A stretch of DNA of 64,000 bases from CANKHA01 sp963750965 (lineage in GTDB: Bacteria; Pseudomonadota; Alphaproteobacteria; Rhizobiales; Xanthobacteraceae). Shown piece after piece: positions 28,444-38,376 of this stretch. Both the position numbers and the translations under genes were made by a program. The DNA lies in contig CAVVSK010000024.1 in NCBI GenBank assembly GCA_963750965.1, positions 52,464 to 116,463 of the forward strand. Direction: 5' to 3'. The notes below the pieces were generated by a model. The model was given only the letters and a program-made list of their open reading frames with translations. It did no database searches and had not been told where the DNA came from. How positions within the stretch are numbered: position 1 is the stretch's first letter; every line of letters starts with the position of its first letter.

Positions 28444-29685
28444 ATGATGAATTTACTCGCTCCGACAGTATCGACCAAAACGCTGCAAGGCGCTGCGCAG
28501 TTGTGCTGCCCCTGCTGCGGCGCGGCCGTAGCTCACCAGGTGTATGAGGCGCTTTCCGTCCCAGTACATAGCTGTATCCTGTTAAACAGCAGGGAGGAGG
28601 CGCGATCATTCACCCGCCGGGATCTGAGACTCGCCCATTGTGAAGCGTGTGGGTTTGTCTTCAATTTCTCGTTCGACGAAGCCGCCATGAGATACTCGAC
28701 GGATTTCGAGGAATCTCAACATTTCTCAGGAACCTTCAATTCCTTCGCCAAAACTCTTGCCGGAGAGATCGCTCAGAAATGCGCGATTGCCGGTCGACAT
28801 GTGCTGGAGGTGGGGTGTGGCAAAGGAGAGTTTCTTCGGGAACTCTGCACGCAAGGCAATGCCACGGAACTCGGGATCGATCCGGGCTACCGGAAGGATG
28901 AAGGGCGCAATGATGGCGATGAGAACATCGATTTCATTGTCGACCTTTTTGGTCCAAAATATAAGAACCTCTCAGCTGACGTTGTTCTTTGCCGACACAC
29001 ATTGGAACACATCGCGGCGGTAGCGGGCTTTGTGCGCAATATCCGGGAGATGATAGGCGCACGGACCGACACATGCGTAGTTTTTGAGACACCAGACGTT
29101 AAACGTGTCCTGGAGGAAGGCGCGTTTTGGGATATCTATTACGAGCACTGCTCCTATTTTAGTCCCGGGACGCACGCGCGCTTGTTTCGTCAGGAAGGTT
29201 TCGATGTCACCGATCTTTCCGTCGTTTACGATGGCCAATACATACTGCAATACGCCACCCCGACCATGCGGCCCACAATCGCCCACCTGCCCCTCGAGAA
29301 AGATCTAGAGCAGATCAATGCACTGGCCGACCAATTCATTCACCGAGTCAGCGAGGTCAAGAATTTTTGGAGTGAACGTGTGCGAAGGGCCTGGCAGGAC
29401 GGACGGCGCATTGTGCTGTGGGGTGGTGGTTCTAAAGGGGTGTCATTCCTCACCACCCTCGGTCTGACGGAGGAAGTCGCAGCCGTCGTAGACATCAATC
29501 CTTACAAGCAGGGCAAGTTTGTCCCCGCAACAGGGCATGAGGTGATTGCCCCGACGGCGCTTTCCGATATACGCCCGGACCTCGTGATTGTAATGAACCC
29601 AATTTACGAGAACGAGGTAGCGGCCAACCTGCGGGCCATGAACCTCCGTTCGGAAGTAATTGCCCTGAAGCCGCATTGCAGCTGA
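28444..29685 (+). CDS. sugar C-methyltransferase-like SAM-dependent methyltransferase
   Basis: 413 aa with three parts: an N-terminal zinc-binding motif (CCPCCGAAV and CEACGF), a class I SAM fold (HVLEVGCGKGEFLRELC, then LCRHTLEHIAAV and FETPDVKRVLEEGAFWDIYYEHCSYF) and a C-terminal Rossmann-like part (VLWGGGSKGVSFLTTLGL, VVDINPYKQGKFVPATGH). This arrangement is that of NovU/TylC3-type NDP-sugar C-methyltransferases, which methylate a ketosugar carbon. It is a close paralogue of the gene at 31.98-33.15 kb. Last gene of the plus-strand run. Confidence 0.87.
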   Translation: MMNLLAPTVSTKTLQGAAQLCCPCCGAAVAHQVYEALSVPVHSCILLNSREEARSFTRRDLRLAHCEACGFVFNFSFDEAAMRYSTDFEESQHFSGTFNSFAKTLAGEIAQKCAIAGRHVLEVGCGKGEFLRELCTQGNATELGIDPGYRKDEGRNDGDENIDFIVDLFGPKYKNLSADVVLCRHTLEHIAAVAGFVRNIREMIGARTDTCVVFETPDVKRVLEEGAFWDIYYEHCSYFSPGTHARLFRQEGFDVTDLSVVYDGQYILQYATPTMRPTIAHLPLEKDLEQINALADQFIHRVSEVKNFWSERVRRAWQDGRRIVLWGGGSKGVSFLTTLGLTEEVAAVVDINPYKQGKFVPATGHEVIAPTALSDIRPDLVIVMNPIYENEVAANLRAMNLRSEVIALKPHCS

Positions 29686-29859
29686 AAGTTTAGGTTGGCC
29701 TGCACTGCTTGCGCTGTGGTCCCCGTACCCCGAACCAGTAGTTTCGGCCAGGCCAAACACCTTCGTGCCAGCGCAATGCATTTTTCCAAGCCAAGGACGG
29801 CGCCGCGACGCCCGTTGATTGCTTACGCGCGACCGTCGTTGGCCGGCAGAAATTAGGCT

Positions 29860-31971
29860 CTAAGCGCGAGCGGTGAACTTCTCAAATCGCGACCCAGTGT
29901 CATTGCCCCATTCCCAATTCACTGCGATACCAACACGTGTGATCTGCAACGGCAAATCGTTCGGGTAGAGATCGGTCATCCGACGCTGCAGGATTGGCTC
30001 ATCGCCGACGTAAACTAGGAAATTCTCGCCGTCGAACGCGACGCGAAGGCGAAATGGTTGCCCCCAACTCGCCTGGTCCCAGACCATGGTCCAAACCGCG
30101 TCATAGAGTTCCTCGAATCCGTGCCGCTTCGGGAACAGCGCGATCGAAGCACCATTGTATGAGTCGTCTAGAAAGACAGTGAACGAAAGATAGTTGTCGT
30201 TGTCCTGCCAGAAAACGAGACCGCATCGACTACGGTGATTTTCTCCACGCCGCGTTCCGGGTGGGATAATCGTAGCTTCCAGATCGGCGAAACCAGGCTC
30301 GCTCCAGGGCAAGGTATAGAAGGTCCGGCCCGGATGAGGTTCCTGCACAGTGCCACGCACGTGCGCACCTCCCGGGGCCTTGATGTCAATCTGACCCACG
30401 CCCGCCGTTCGCTCCCAGAGACCTTCGCCATGGCGGGGAGCACGGCTCGCGAGATCACCCTCAATACCAACGAAATCGTCGTCGAATACAGTCCGAAAAC
30501 CGGATCAACTCCAGTGTGGTTCGAACGATACGCTACGAGGAAACGGGATTTCACGAGCGTGTGCCTCGAAATCGCGCAACCACACGCTACTTTCCCCTTC
30601 GAACCAGATTCCGACACCGGTTGAATTCTGTAACGCATTATCGTCGAACCAACTGTCGAAAAGACGTCGGCCGTCGAGAAAGCAACCGATCTGTTGGTGC
30701 GAATCGAGTATCTGAATGGAGTGTTCAGTATGGCACGTCAGGCAATGCTTTTCGTCGTGGGCAACTTCAGTCGCGACGCCATTTTCGACCCTCAGAAGCG
30801 AGCAACGATCGGTCGAAACCTTAAGAAGCCAGAAGTTCTCGGCATCCAGGACGCGAAAAGCAAGGCCTACGGTCGCCAAAGAATCTGACGCCATGCATAG
30901 GGCATGGATCAGCCCGGACGGCAGATCAGGGTGGAGAGTAGCCAGGCAATGCTCAGCCTGGCCCGACGCCCCGCGTGCAGAGCGCTGTATTTCGCCGCGC
31001 AACATGCGCCAGGCCACATCAGTCCCGATCCCGTCCACGAGTGCGCCAGTGCCCGTCAGTGTGTCGGCAGCATGCGCGGTTCCGAAACGGGATGAAAATT
31101 CCGGCATCTCGCCGATATGAACGCCGTGCACGCGCGTATCGACGCGAAAGCCTATCTGGCCAAGAACGCTTTGATGCACCCCGGCATACATTGTTTTCGT
31201 GTCATTGAAAGGATCGATGGCTACCGGACGCATGGTTGGATAGCTTGCAAGTCCGTGCGCATTCTGCATCGCAGATGCATAATAAATGGCGCCTCGTTCT
31301 CTGAGAGCGACCACGTAATCGATTCTGAGATTTTTAATCCGACGAAACGCCCTTAGACACTCCTCGCCGACGCGGGCCCATAGTTCGCCATTTTCACCTT
31401 CGGCGGCGTGCATTATGAGGCCGCATCCATCGGTGCGCGGATCAACAGGTGTCTCGCTGCTGAACCAACCGATCGCCAAATTCTCATCAATATTCGGGAG
31501 CCTGTAGTTCCTTTTTGTGCTTCGTAGCCACCACAGCATGCGCCGGAAGGTTTGCTTCTTGCGAGGCCCGCTTATCCACGCTCGAAACCTTTTGAAAAAC
31601 GGATCCGCGTCGGGTCCCACGGCCCAACGCAAGATTCGTTTGGCGACGTGCTCGGGAATCGCGCTGCCCTGCGACGTGTTGTGACCATTGGTGATCGAAA
31701 CGGCCAGGGCGAGCCCATGCGTCCTTCGAAACGGACCATAGGAAATGCCCTGCCGACCCCAACCAGGCCTGATCAGCGGTTGAAAGCGTAGCGCCCCATG
31801 GTCAATCGCGATCTGGCGCTCGACATCACATCCTCGCCTGATGAAGCCGCCAGGTCCAGGCGCGCCGATCACCGTGCCGGCAACCCGGTCGTCCAAAAAC
31901 TTGTCGACCACATGCGCTTTAGCTGTTGCGGGCACCGCATCATCCCCGGAAATTCTGACAAGAGCGGTCAT
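29860..31971 (-). pseudogene. large hypothetical protein with two beta-sandwich-like modules, interrupted by one in-frame TGA
   Basis: Frames 31971-30505 (488 aa) and 30399-29860 (179 aa) are in the same phase; the only interruption is a TGA at 30505-30507, and the 35 codons after it (SGFRTVFDDDFVGIEGDLAS and on) look coding. Read through, the product is about 703 aa. The N-terminus (1-250) is of unknown fold (ISGDDAVPATAKAHVVDKFL, RTHGLALAVSITNGHN). The region 350-470 and the C-terminal 150 residues both look like LamG-type sandwiches (FWLLKVSTDRCSLLRVENG; NDNYLSFTVFLDDSYNG). The start lies 10 bp from the upstream methyltransferase stop. A CGA or GGA codon mutated to TGA is the simplest cause. 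Not recognised. Confidence 0.65.
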
Positions 31972-31980
31972 ATCCGGGCC

Positions 31981-33154
31981 TCAGGCAACCACTATTTCAG
32001 AGGAAAGCCCTAGCGACGCAACTTCCGTAGCGATCTCATCACGATAAAGACCGTTCATGATGATGATTGACTGGACAGGCTGGGTGGTGAGCGCTTGCTT
32101 AGAGACCACACGTGCGCCGGTGCGCGGCACAAAGCGGCCCTGCTTATGGGGGTTCACATCGACCAACGTGGCGATCAGGTCGGCGCCGGGTACAACATTG
32201 ACGAAGGTGATCCCCTTCGATCCTGCTCCCCACACCACGGTCTGACTGGGATCGCGCAAAGCCAAGTAGTCGCGCCAGTAGTCGACCTTTTCACGGTAGG
32301 CATTATCGAAGGACTGAACAAGCTGGTGCACATAATTCCCGTCATTCGGCGCGACCGGGCGCTCCACGCCAACCTTTGCTTCGATGTAAAGGTACTGTTC
32401 GCCGAACGACGCCCCGGTTTCAATGATATCGAAGCCCGCACGCATGAACGCCGTTTGCAGCGATCGAGGCGTAAAATAGGAGACGTGTTCGTAAATCAAA
32501 TCCCAGATTCCGAGGTCTCGTAATGTGTAAAGGGCATTCGGGACCTCAAAATAGAATATGGTTTCATCGCTCACCCCCGGATGTTCCCGAAGCTGACGCA
32601 GGAATGAAACGGGATCGGCGATGTGTTCAAGTACATGGCGACACAGCACCATGTCCGGCCGAATATCGGCATAACCGTCGCCGAACCAGTCATTCACGAA
32701 GGTGATGTCGAGAGCGGAGTCCCCCCGGCTTTCCTCGAAGCTCTTGTCGAAACCCCATCCAACCGCACCGCTCAACGCACATAAGCGCTTTCAGGAAGTC
32801 GCCTTTCCCGCATCCGATATCGACGACCGATTTTCCACAAAGCGCATAACGCCTGTTCAGCCGTGCCGCGAGTGCTTCCGAGAATTCCACGAAGCGTGGC
32901 GAATAATGCAACGAATTCTCGTAGCTTTGCGCATAGCTGATCCGCTTCTCATCAAAAGCAGCGTTGAACAAATGCTCACAATCTCGGCAAAAGGTCGTGA
33001 CAAAACGGCCGGTGTCGGCCTCCTTCGCGGCCGCCATATCGGCGTGAAGGTCGTTGCACAAAATCGGTAGAGCGTCGAACTCGACGGAGCGCCAAAGATT
33101 TCGACCGCTGCATACCGGACAGCTACCCTGCCCGATGACGCCGGCTGGTTGCAT
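31981..33154 (-). pseudogene. sugar C-methyltransferase-like protein, frame interrupted once
   Basis: Reconstructed 390 aa. Its ATG shares one base with the preceding gene's TGA (TGATG), so translation is coupled. The first frame gives a zinc motif (CPVCSG, CRDCEHLF) and the SAM site SVVDIGCGKGDFLKAL; the second gives SGAVGWGFDKSFEESRG, LCRHVLEHIADPVSFL, IYEHVSYFTPRSL and VVWGAGSKGITFVNVV. Removing one A of the run at 32783-32784 joins them. It parallels the 28.4 kb methyltransferase along its whole length. Presumed role: C-methylation of a nucleotide-linked ketosugar or a related transfer. Confidence 0.78.
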
Positions 33155-34401
33155 CACACGATACGCGGAGCAGGAATGGGAATGATGAATTTTCCGCCAC
33201 GTGCGCGATACTCGGCCTGCTGCTTCAGAATTTCGTCTGCGAAATTCCACGCGAGGATCAGCACATAATCGGGTTGCTTCTCGAGCAGCGCGTTCGGCGG
33301 AAGAATTGGGATGTGCTGACCTGGCATATAACGCCAATGCTTGTGGGTATTCATGTCTACCACGAAGTCGATGAGATCGCGTCCAATGCTTGCGGAATTG
33401 ATTAGCGTTGCCCCCTTAGCTGCAGCCCCGTAGGCCGCGATCGAGGCACCATCTGATTTCAGCTTGCGTAGCAGATGCGTCAGATCTCGCTTCAATCTAT
33501 CAACCTTCCCGGAAAATTCCCGAAAATAGCCGATCGTATTGGTGCCGCGCTCGTTTTCGCGGGCGAGCTGCGCGATAACGCTTGGCCCGACGCACTCCCT
33601 TCGTTCCACAAAAAGGCGCAGGGAACCGCCATGAATTTCGAGGTGCTTTATCTCGTTCAGAAACAGGCCGTGGCGCCGGAACAGACGGTCAAGCGCGGTC
33701 ACTGAAAAATAGCACAAGTGTTCATGATAGATCGTGTCGAATTCGCAGTGTTCGATGAGCGGCTCTACGTAGGGCACCTCGATCACCGCGACACCATCCT
33801 CCTTGAGGAGGAGCGCGATCCCGCTGACGAAGCCATTCGTGTCAGCGACGTGAGCAAGCACGTTATTGGCATGAACTACGTCAGCCTGAATGCCCTCAGC
33901 ACGCAGCTTTTGCGCCAAATCGCGGGAAAAAAATACGCATCTTGTCGAGACTCCCACCTTCTCAGCAGCAGCAGCCGGCCCATCCGCCGGGTCGATGCCG
34001 AGGACGGGAATTCCCGCCTCGACATAATTCTTCAGCAGATAGCCATCGTTGCTTGCGAGTTCCACAACGAAGCTGTCGCGGCCGAGATTACGTCGCGCAA
34101 TGACATCGAGCACGTTGTCACGAGAATGCTGCAGGAGCGCTGGCGAAAATGAGGAATAATAAGGATAGGCGTCCGCAAAAAGTATTTCCGGACGAACTGT
34201 TTCTGTGATCTGCACAAGGCTGCAATCGGAGCAAAATGCAACGCGCAGGGGAAATGTGAGTTCGCGCCGCCCGAGATCGGCGTCCGTCAAAAGCCGGTCC
34301 GCCAAAGGCGTCTGACCAAGGTCGAGCACAATATCAATGTGATTTCCGCCGCAGGACCGACAGGCTACTTCCGTTATAGAGTTCTTGACGTGGTCTAACA
34401 T
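33154..34401 (-). CDS. NDP-sugar C-methyltransferase (NovU/TylC3-like)
   Basis: 415 aa from the ATG at 34401 (MLDHVKNSI), 16 nt after the epimerase stop; a longer frame overlaps that gene. Zinc motif CRSCGG...CSDCS, LDLGQTPLADRLL, the SAM site VVELASNDGYLLKNYVEAGIPVLGID, then IYHEHLCYFSVTALDRLF and the C-terminal YGAAAKGATLINSASIG (methyltransf_14-type). This is the arrangement of enzymes that methylate C-3 of 4-keto-6-deoxy sugars. Together with rfbF/rfbG it suggests a CDP-linked branched sugar. Its stop overlaps the next gene's start. Confidence 0.9.
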   Translation of the reverse strand: MLDHVKNSITEVACRSCGGNHIDIVLDLGQTPLADRLLTDADLGRRELTFPLRVAFCSDCSLVQITETVRPEILFADAYPYYSSFSPALLQHSRDNVLDVIARRNLGRDSFVVELASNDGYLLKNYVEAGIPVLGIDPADGPAAAAEKVGVSTRCVFFSRDLAQKLRAEGIQADVVHANNVLAHVADTNGFVSGIALLLKEDGVAVIEVPYVEPLIEHCEFDTIYHEHLCYFSVTALDRLFRRHGLFLNEIKHLEIHGGSLRLFVERRECVGPSVIAQLARENERGTNTIGYFREFSGKVDRLKRDLTHLLRKLKSDGASIAAYGAAAKGATLINSASIGRDLIDFVVDMNTHKHWRYMPGQHIPILPPNALLEKQPDYVLILAWNFADEILKQQAEYRARGGKFIIPIPAPRIV

Positions 34402-34417
34402 GACGAGGCCGTACTTC

Positions 34418-35473
34418 TCAGCTTGCGAGCTGCGCCAGCGACGGGGCCGACGAAACACGTCGGAAGTCGTTGTCGATCTCGCCTTCGCGAACGAGTTTCG
34501 TGACGTGAGCGATCCTCTTGAAACGCTCGCCCTCGAACTCTTCCAGCGTCAATCCGGTAGCAGTGAAAGCTTGATATAATTGCTCCACCCCACGCCGGAC
34601 CGTCCATTGCGGCTTAAATCCATGCAGGCGGCGTGCAATGTAATTGCAATCGACCCTGTAGCAGCGCAAATCCGGGCTTGCCGTTGGAGCATATTCCACG
34701 CGGCTGTTGGGAACGATTGATTTCACAATCTCCGCAAGCTCTCTCATTTGATAATTTTCGGTCGTGGTTCCGACATTAAATGCTTGATTGTGAACTATTT
34801 CGCGATCTGCTTCGAGCGCCGCCGCGTAAGCCAAGGCGACATCTTCGACATGGACGAGCGGTCGCCACGGCAGTCCGTCGCTCTTCAGATAAACCTGCCC
34901 TGTGGTGAAAGCCCAGGCGGTTAGGTTGTTTACAACGAGGTCGAAGCGCAGACGTGGCGACAGTCCATAGGCGGTCGAGGCACGAAGGAAGGTCGGGCTG
35001 AAGCTTTCATCCGCCATCGGCGCGACTGCCCGTTCGACATTGACCTTCGAAACTCCGTACGGAGTTACAGGATCGAAGGTCCCGCTTTCGTCCACGAAAT
35101 TTTCCCCCGCAGATCCATAACTGCTGCAAGAGGACGCGTAAAGGAAACGTTGAACCCCCGCGCGTTTGGCGATACGGGCAAGTCGCGCCGAGGCCTTGAA
35201 ATTGATCTCGTTGGTTAACTCTGCGCGATAGTCGCCGAGTGGATCGTTGGATAACCCGGCAAGGTGGATGATGGCATCGAAGCCCAGCACATCCTCTATG
35301 GTGATATCGCGGACGTCTTTTTCAATACTCGGCACACTCGCGAGTTTGCCTGCAAATGTGCAGGCCCGGAACAGATCACTATCGAGACCAGTGACCTGGT
35401 GCCCTCGCTCGAGCAACATAGGCGTGAGGACAGATCCTATGTATCCGCAGTGACCCGTGACCAGGACTTTCAT
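34418..35473 (-). CDS. NAD-dependent epimerase/dehydratase (nucleotide-sugar reductase or epimerase)
   Basis: 351-aa extended SDR. NAD site VLVTGHCGYIGSVLTPMLLERG, IIHLAGLSNDP, YASSCSSYGSA, catalytic TPYGVSKVNVE (YxxxK), and WRPLVHVEDVALAY, which is typical of NDP-sugar SDRs. It starts 5 bp after the rfbF stop and is followed by the C-methyltransferase, so it most likely reduces or epimerises the CDP-4-keto-6-deoxy (C-methylated) sugar. Whether it is a 4-reductase or a 2-epimerase cannot be told. Confidence 0.9.
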   Translation of the reverse strand: MKVLVTGHCGYIGSVLTPMLLERGHQVTGLDSDLFRACTFAGKLASVPSIEKDVRDITIEDVLGFDAIIHLAGLSNDPLGDYRAELTNEINFKASARLARIAKRAGVQRFLYASSCSSYGSAGENFVDESGTFDPVTPYGVSKVNVERAVAPMADESFSPTFLRASTAYGLSPRLRFDLVVNNLTAWAFTTGQVYLKSDGLPWRPLVHVEDVALAYAAALEADREIVHNQAFNVGTTTENYQMRELAEIVKSIVPNSRVEYAPTASPDLRCYRVDCNYIARRLHGFKPQWTVRRGVEQLYQAFTATGLTLEEFEGERFKRIAHVTKLVREGEIDNDFRRVSSAPSLAQLAS

Positions 35474-35478
35474 TTAAC

Positions 35479-36249
35479 TCAACTCCATGACTTCCAGGGT
35501 GCTCGTCCGCTGTCCCACAACGTTTGCAAAAGGTGCTTTTCTCGAAGTGTGTCCATGCATTGCCAGAAGGACTCATGTCGATAGGCCATCAGCTGTCCGT
35601 CTGCTGCGAGGCGTTGCATCGGCGCCTGCTCGAACATTACATCGTCACCATCGATGTAATCGCAGGCTCCGGGTTCGAGCACAAAAAAGGCGCCATTGAT
35701 CCACCCTTCAGTCGCCTGCGGCTTCTCATTGAAGATTGCGACGCGATCTCCTTCAAATTCAATATGTCCGTACCGCGCGGGCGGTCTTACCGCCGTCATT
35801 GTTGCCAGTTTTCCATGAGAGCGATGAAAGGTAAGCAGGCGATCAAGATCAACATCGGACACACCATCACCCCATGTTAGCATGAATGTGCTGTTACCCA
35901 TCCACTCCGACAGACGCTTAATACGACCGGCGGTCATAGTGTGCAGACCGGTGTCGACAAGATCGACGGACCAGTCTGGAATATTGCAAGAATGACGCTG
36001 CACGTCGCCAGTCGCCGTCCGCAACGTCATGCTGCCATTAAGCAACGTATAGTCTTGGAACCAGCGCTTGATGTATTCTCCTTTGTAGCCCAACGCGATG
36101 ACGAACTCACGATGACCATAGTGATGGTAATGCATCATGATATGCCAAAGGATTGGCATCTGGCCGATCTCGACCATCGGTTTTGGCCGAATTTCAGTTT
36201 CCTCAGCAAGCCGGCTTCCGAAACCACCAGCCAAGATTCCAACTTTCAT
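35479..36249 (-). CDS. rfbF: glucose-1-phosphate cytidylyltransferase
   Basis: 256 aa, the usual length for RfbF, which makes CDP-glucose from CTP and glucose-1-phosphate. KVGILAGGFGSRLAEETEIRP is the nucleotidyltransferase signature; PKPMVEIGQMPILWHIM, TWGDGVSDVDL and the family-typical RYGHIEFEGDRV and NGAFFVLEPG follow. First gene of the minus-strand operon rfbF-epimerase-C-methyltransferase-C-methyltransferase-large protein (36.2 to 29.9 kb), transcribed divergently from the PIG-L gene across an 85-bp gap that must hold both promoters. Confidence 0.96.
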   Translation of the reverse strand: MKVGILAGGFGSRLAEETEIRPKPMVEIGQMPILWHIMMHYHHYGHREFVIALGYKGEYIKRWFQDYTLLNGSMTLRTATGDVQRHSCNIPDWSVDLVDTGLHTMTAGRIKRLSEWMGNSTFMLTWGDGVSDVDLDRLLTFHRSHGKLATMTAVRPPARYGHIEFEGDRVAIFNEKPQATEGWINGAFFVLEPGACDYIDGDDVMFEQAPMQRLAADGQLMAYRHESFWQCMDTLREKHLLQTLWDSGRAPWKSWS

Positions 36250-36334
36250 CGATTACTCTTTTTGTTGCCATTTGAAGATGTTAGCACGCGCAATTGTACC
36301 GGACGATGCGGGCGTTCGGCCAAGGACCCCGCCA

Positions 36335-37159
36335 ATGAATAGGGTGAGACGAGCTATATGCAGTACGCTCGATAGTCGTATGCAATCTCATTTTACCTCC
36401 TTCGATGTAGTCGATTGGAGTGCCTCCGCCGTCGTCGTTGCGCCTCATCCCGACGATGAGACGCTTGGCTGTGGAGGCGTTGCCATCAAAAAGCTGAAAC
36501 GGGGCGCAAAGCTCCACTTCGTTTTTGTGACAGATGGGGGCGCCTCGCATTCGCATCGCATGACGGCCGAGAAGCTGCGAATAAACCGCGAGGCAGAAGC
36601 GGTTGAAGCGGTCAGTCGCCTCGGCGGCACGGCCGATTGCGTAACCTTCCTGCGAATTCCTGATGGATCGGCCGCACGTCACGTCGAAGCTATTTCGGGT
36701 GCGATCGCACCACTGCTCGACCGAATGCGACCTGGAGGTATTTTTGTCACTCACGCCAAAGAGCCGCCGTCCGATCACGTGGCCGTCAATAGTGCTGTAT
36801 GGCGCGCGCTTCGCGCCTGCCAACGGCAGGTCACCGTGTACGAATATCCGATCTGGTATTGGTATCATTGGCCATGGATGGGCTTTTGCCCTGACCTGCC
36901 CGGCCTAGGGCGTCTCAAGCTGAAACAAACGCTTACAAGCCTTGCCGGTCTACGCGCACTGTCGGCCCTGAATACGATCGCCTACGTTGGAGACGTGATC
37001 GAACTCAAGCGAGCAGCGCTGAACGCACATGCGAGCCAGATGATGTCACCCGCCGGAGAAGACGATTGGCCCACGCTTCCGAAACTGTCCAATGGCGATT
37101 TTATAAAGCGGTTGATGAGCAGCTACGAGGTATTTATGCGCTATGAATTCAAACCGTAA
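36335..37159 (+). CDS. PIG-L family deacetylase
   Basis: 274 aa from ATG 36335; upstream codons overlap the divergent rfbF and look non-coding. Zinc-site motif VVAPHPDDETLGCGG, then FVTDGGASHSHR and the later HxxH-type site near THAKEPPSDHVAVN. LmbE/PIG-L enzymes deacetylate N-acetylglucosamine-containing lipids or small molecules, so a role in trimming an amino sugar of the polysaccharide or its lipid carrier is likely. It overlaps the next gene by 17 bp. Confidence 0.9.
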   Translation: MNRVRRAICSTLDSRMQSHFTSFDVVDWSASAVVVAPHPDDETLGCGGVAIKKLKRGAKLHFVFVTDGGASHSHRMTAEKLRINREAEAVEAVSRLGGTADCVTFLRIPDGSAARHVEAISGAIAPLLDRMRPGGIFVTHAKEPPSDHVAVNSAVWRALRACQRQVTVYEYPIWYWYHWPWMGFCPDLPGLGRLKLKQTLTSLAGLRALSALNTIAYVGDVIELKRAALNAHASQMMSPAGEDDWPTLPKLSNGDFIKRLMSSYEVFMRYEFKP

Positions 37160-38333
37160 TTTCGCCCGGTCGCTTGCCTTTGCTACCGCTCTTTCGGCGC
37201 TGCTCTCTATGGTCGATCAAAGTGGCGGTGAAACATCGCATCCACAGCTGTGCTTTGATCGCAGAGAGATCGGAAACTATTCTGGCGATGTAAAACTTGT
37301 TGGCGACATCGACGGCGACGGCCGACCGGACCTTGTTCTAGGCGGGCTACCAAACGATGGCCTATCTTTCTGGCGCTGGCCCGGTCTGCAACGCACGTTC
37401 ATCGCCCGTCCCGATGTCGAATTCACGACCGATGGAAGCTTGGCAGATTTGGATCGCGACGGGGATATCGACATTGTTATCGCCGACGGTCCCAATGGCC
37501 TCAATCTTATCTGGTTTGAGAACCCAGGCCATGGCGATCCATCCCGCACCATTCGGTGGAAACGACACTCCATCGGCGCGGCCGGCGAATGGGTAAAGGA
37601 CATCGAGATTGCGGATTTCGATGGTGACGGGCGTCTCGACGTGGCCGTGCGCACGCCAAGGGACGTCATGATCTTTTTCCGAACACCGACCGACTGGACG
37701 CGGGTGCTGCTTCAGGGGCTTGAAATCGGTGAAGAGGGAATGGCCAGCGGTGACATTGACGGAGATGGCCGTGTTGATCTTGTTCTGCGTGGCGTATGGG
37801 CCTCTAATCCGGGAGGGCCTGCAGCGCGCGATCCCTTACGGTGGAGGCCCTTCCCGATCGGCGATTTCGATGCGGCGTTCAAGGCGCTGGTTGTTGATCT
37901 CGACGGCGACGGGAAGGTCGACATCCTGACGTCAAGTTCCGAACATACGGCCGATGTCGCCTGGTATCGCGCCGGCCCGGATCCTTCGCAGCGCTGGACC
38001 CGTACCGTCATTCAGCCCGCCGCCGCTGGTGTCCATACGCTTCAGGCGGCGGACATGGACAATGATGGCCATATCGACGTTATTGTCGGTCAGATGCACA
38101 CGACCAGGGAGCGGGCTCTGACGATTCACTACAACATGGATGGCAAGGGAACACAGTGGTCCCAGCAAGTTGTCGATCGCACGGGTCTGCATAATGGCGT
38201 GGTTGCTGATATAGACCAGAATGGCACCTTTGACATATTCGGCTCGAACTGGGCCGGCAATCCGCCCCTTCGAATCTGGTTGAACGGTCGTACTACCGTT
38301 GGCCATCTATCGGGTCGTGGATGCCGCGAGTAA
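37143..38333 (+). CDS. secreted FG-GAP/VCBS beta-propeller protein
   Basis: 396 aa with a signal peptide (cleavage around SGGETSH). About seven repeats carry a Ca-binding DxDxDGxxD loop: VGDIDGDGRPDLVLGG, LADLDRDGDIDIVIA, IADFDGDGRLDVAV, SGDIDGDGRVDLVL, VVDLDGDGKVDILT, AADMDNDGHIDVIVG, VADIDQNGTFDIFG. Such propellers bind sugars or other proteins outside the cell. The start overlaps the PIG-L gene by 17 bp, so the two form one transcription unit with the FkbM gene. Confidence 0.9.
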   Translation: MNSNRNFARSLAFATALSALLSMVDQSGGETSHPQLCFDRREIGNYSGDVKLVGDIDGDGRPDLVLGGLPNDGLSFWRWPGLQRTFIARPDVEFTTDGSLADLDRDGDIDIVIADGPNGLNLIWFENPGHGDPSRTIRWKRHSIGAAGEWVKDIEIADFDGDGRLDVAVRTPRDVMIFFRTPTDWTRVLLQGLEIGEEGMASGDIDGDGRVDLVLRGVWASNPGGPAARDPLRWRPFPIGDFDAAFKALVVDLDGDGKVDILTSSSEHTADVAWYRAGPDPSQRWTRTVIQPAAAGVHTLQAADMDNDGHIDVIVGQMHTTRERALTIHYNMDGKGTQWSQQVVDRTGLHNGVVADIDQNGTFDIFGSNWAGNPPLRIWLNGRTTVGHLSGRGCRE

Positions 38334-38376
38334 AGTATTTCGATCCGACTTCGGCGTGCCGCTAGTGAGATAGCCT

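Noticed and set aside
30505..30507. Selenocysteine codon
   Set aside because: No recognisable insertion hairpin and no redox motif around the TGA; a substitution is simpler.
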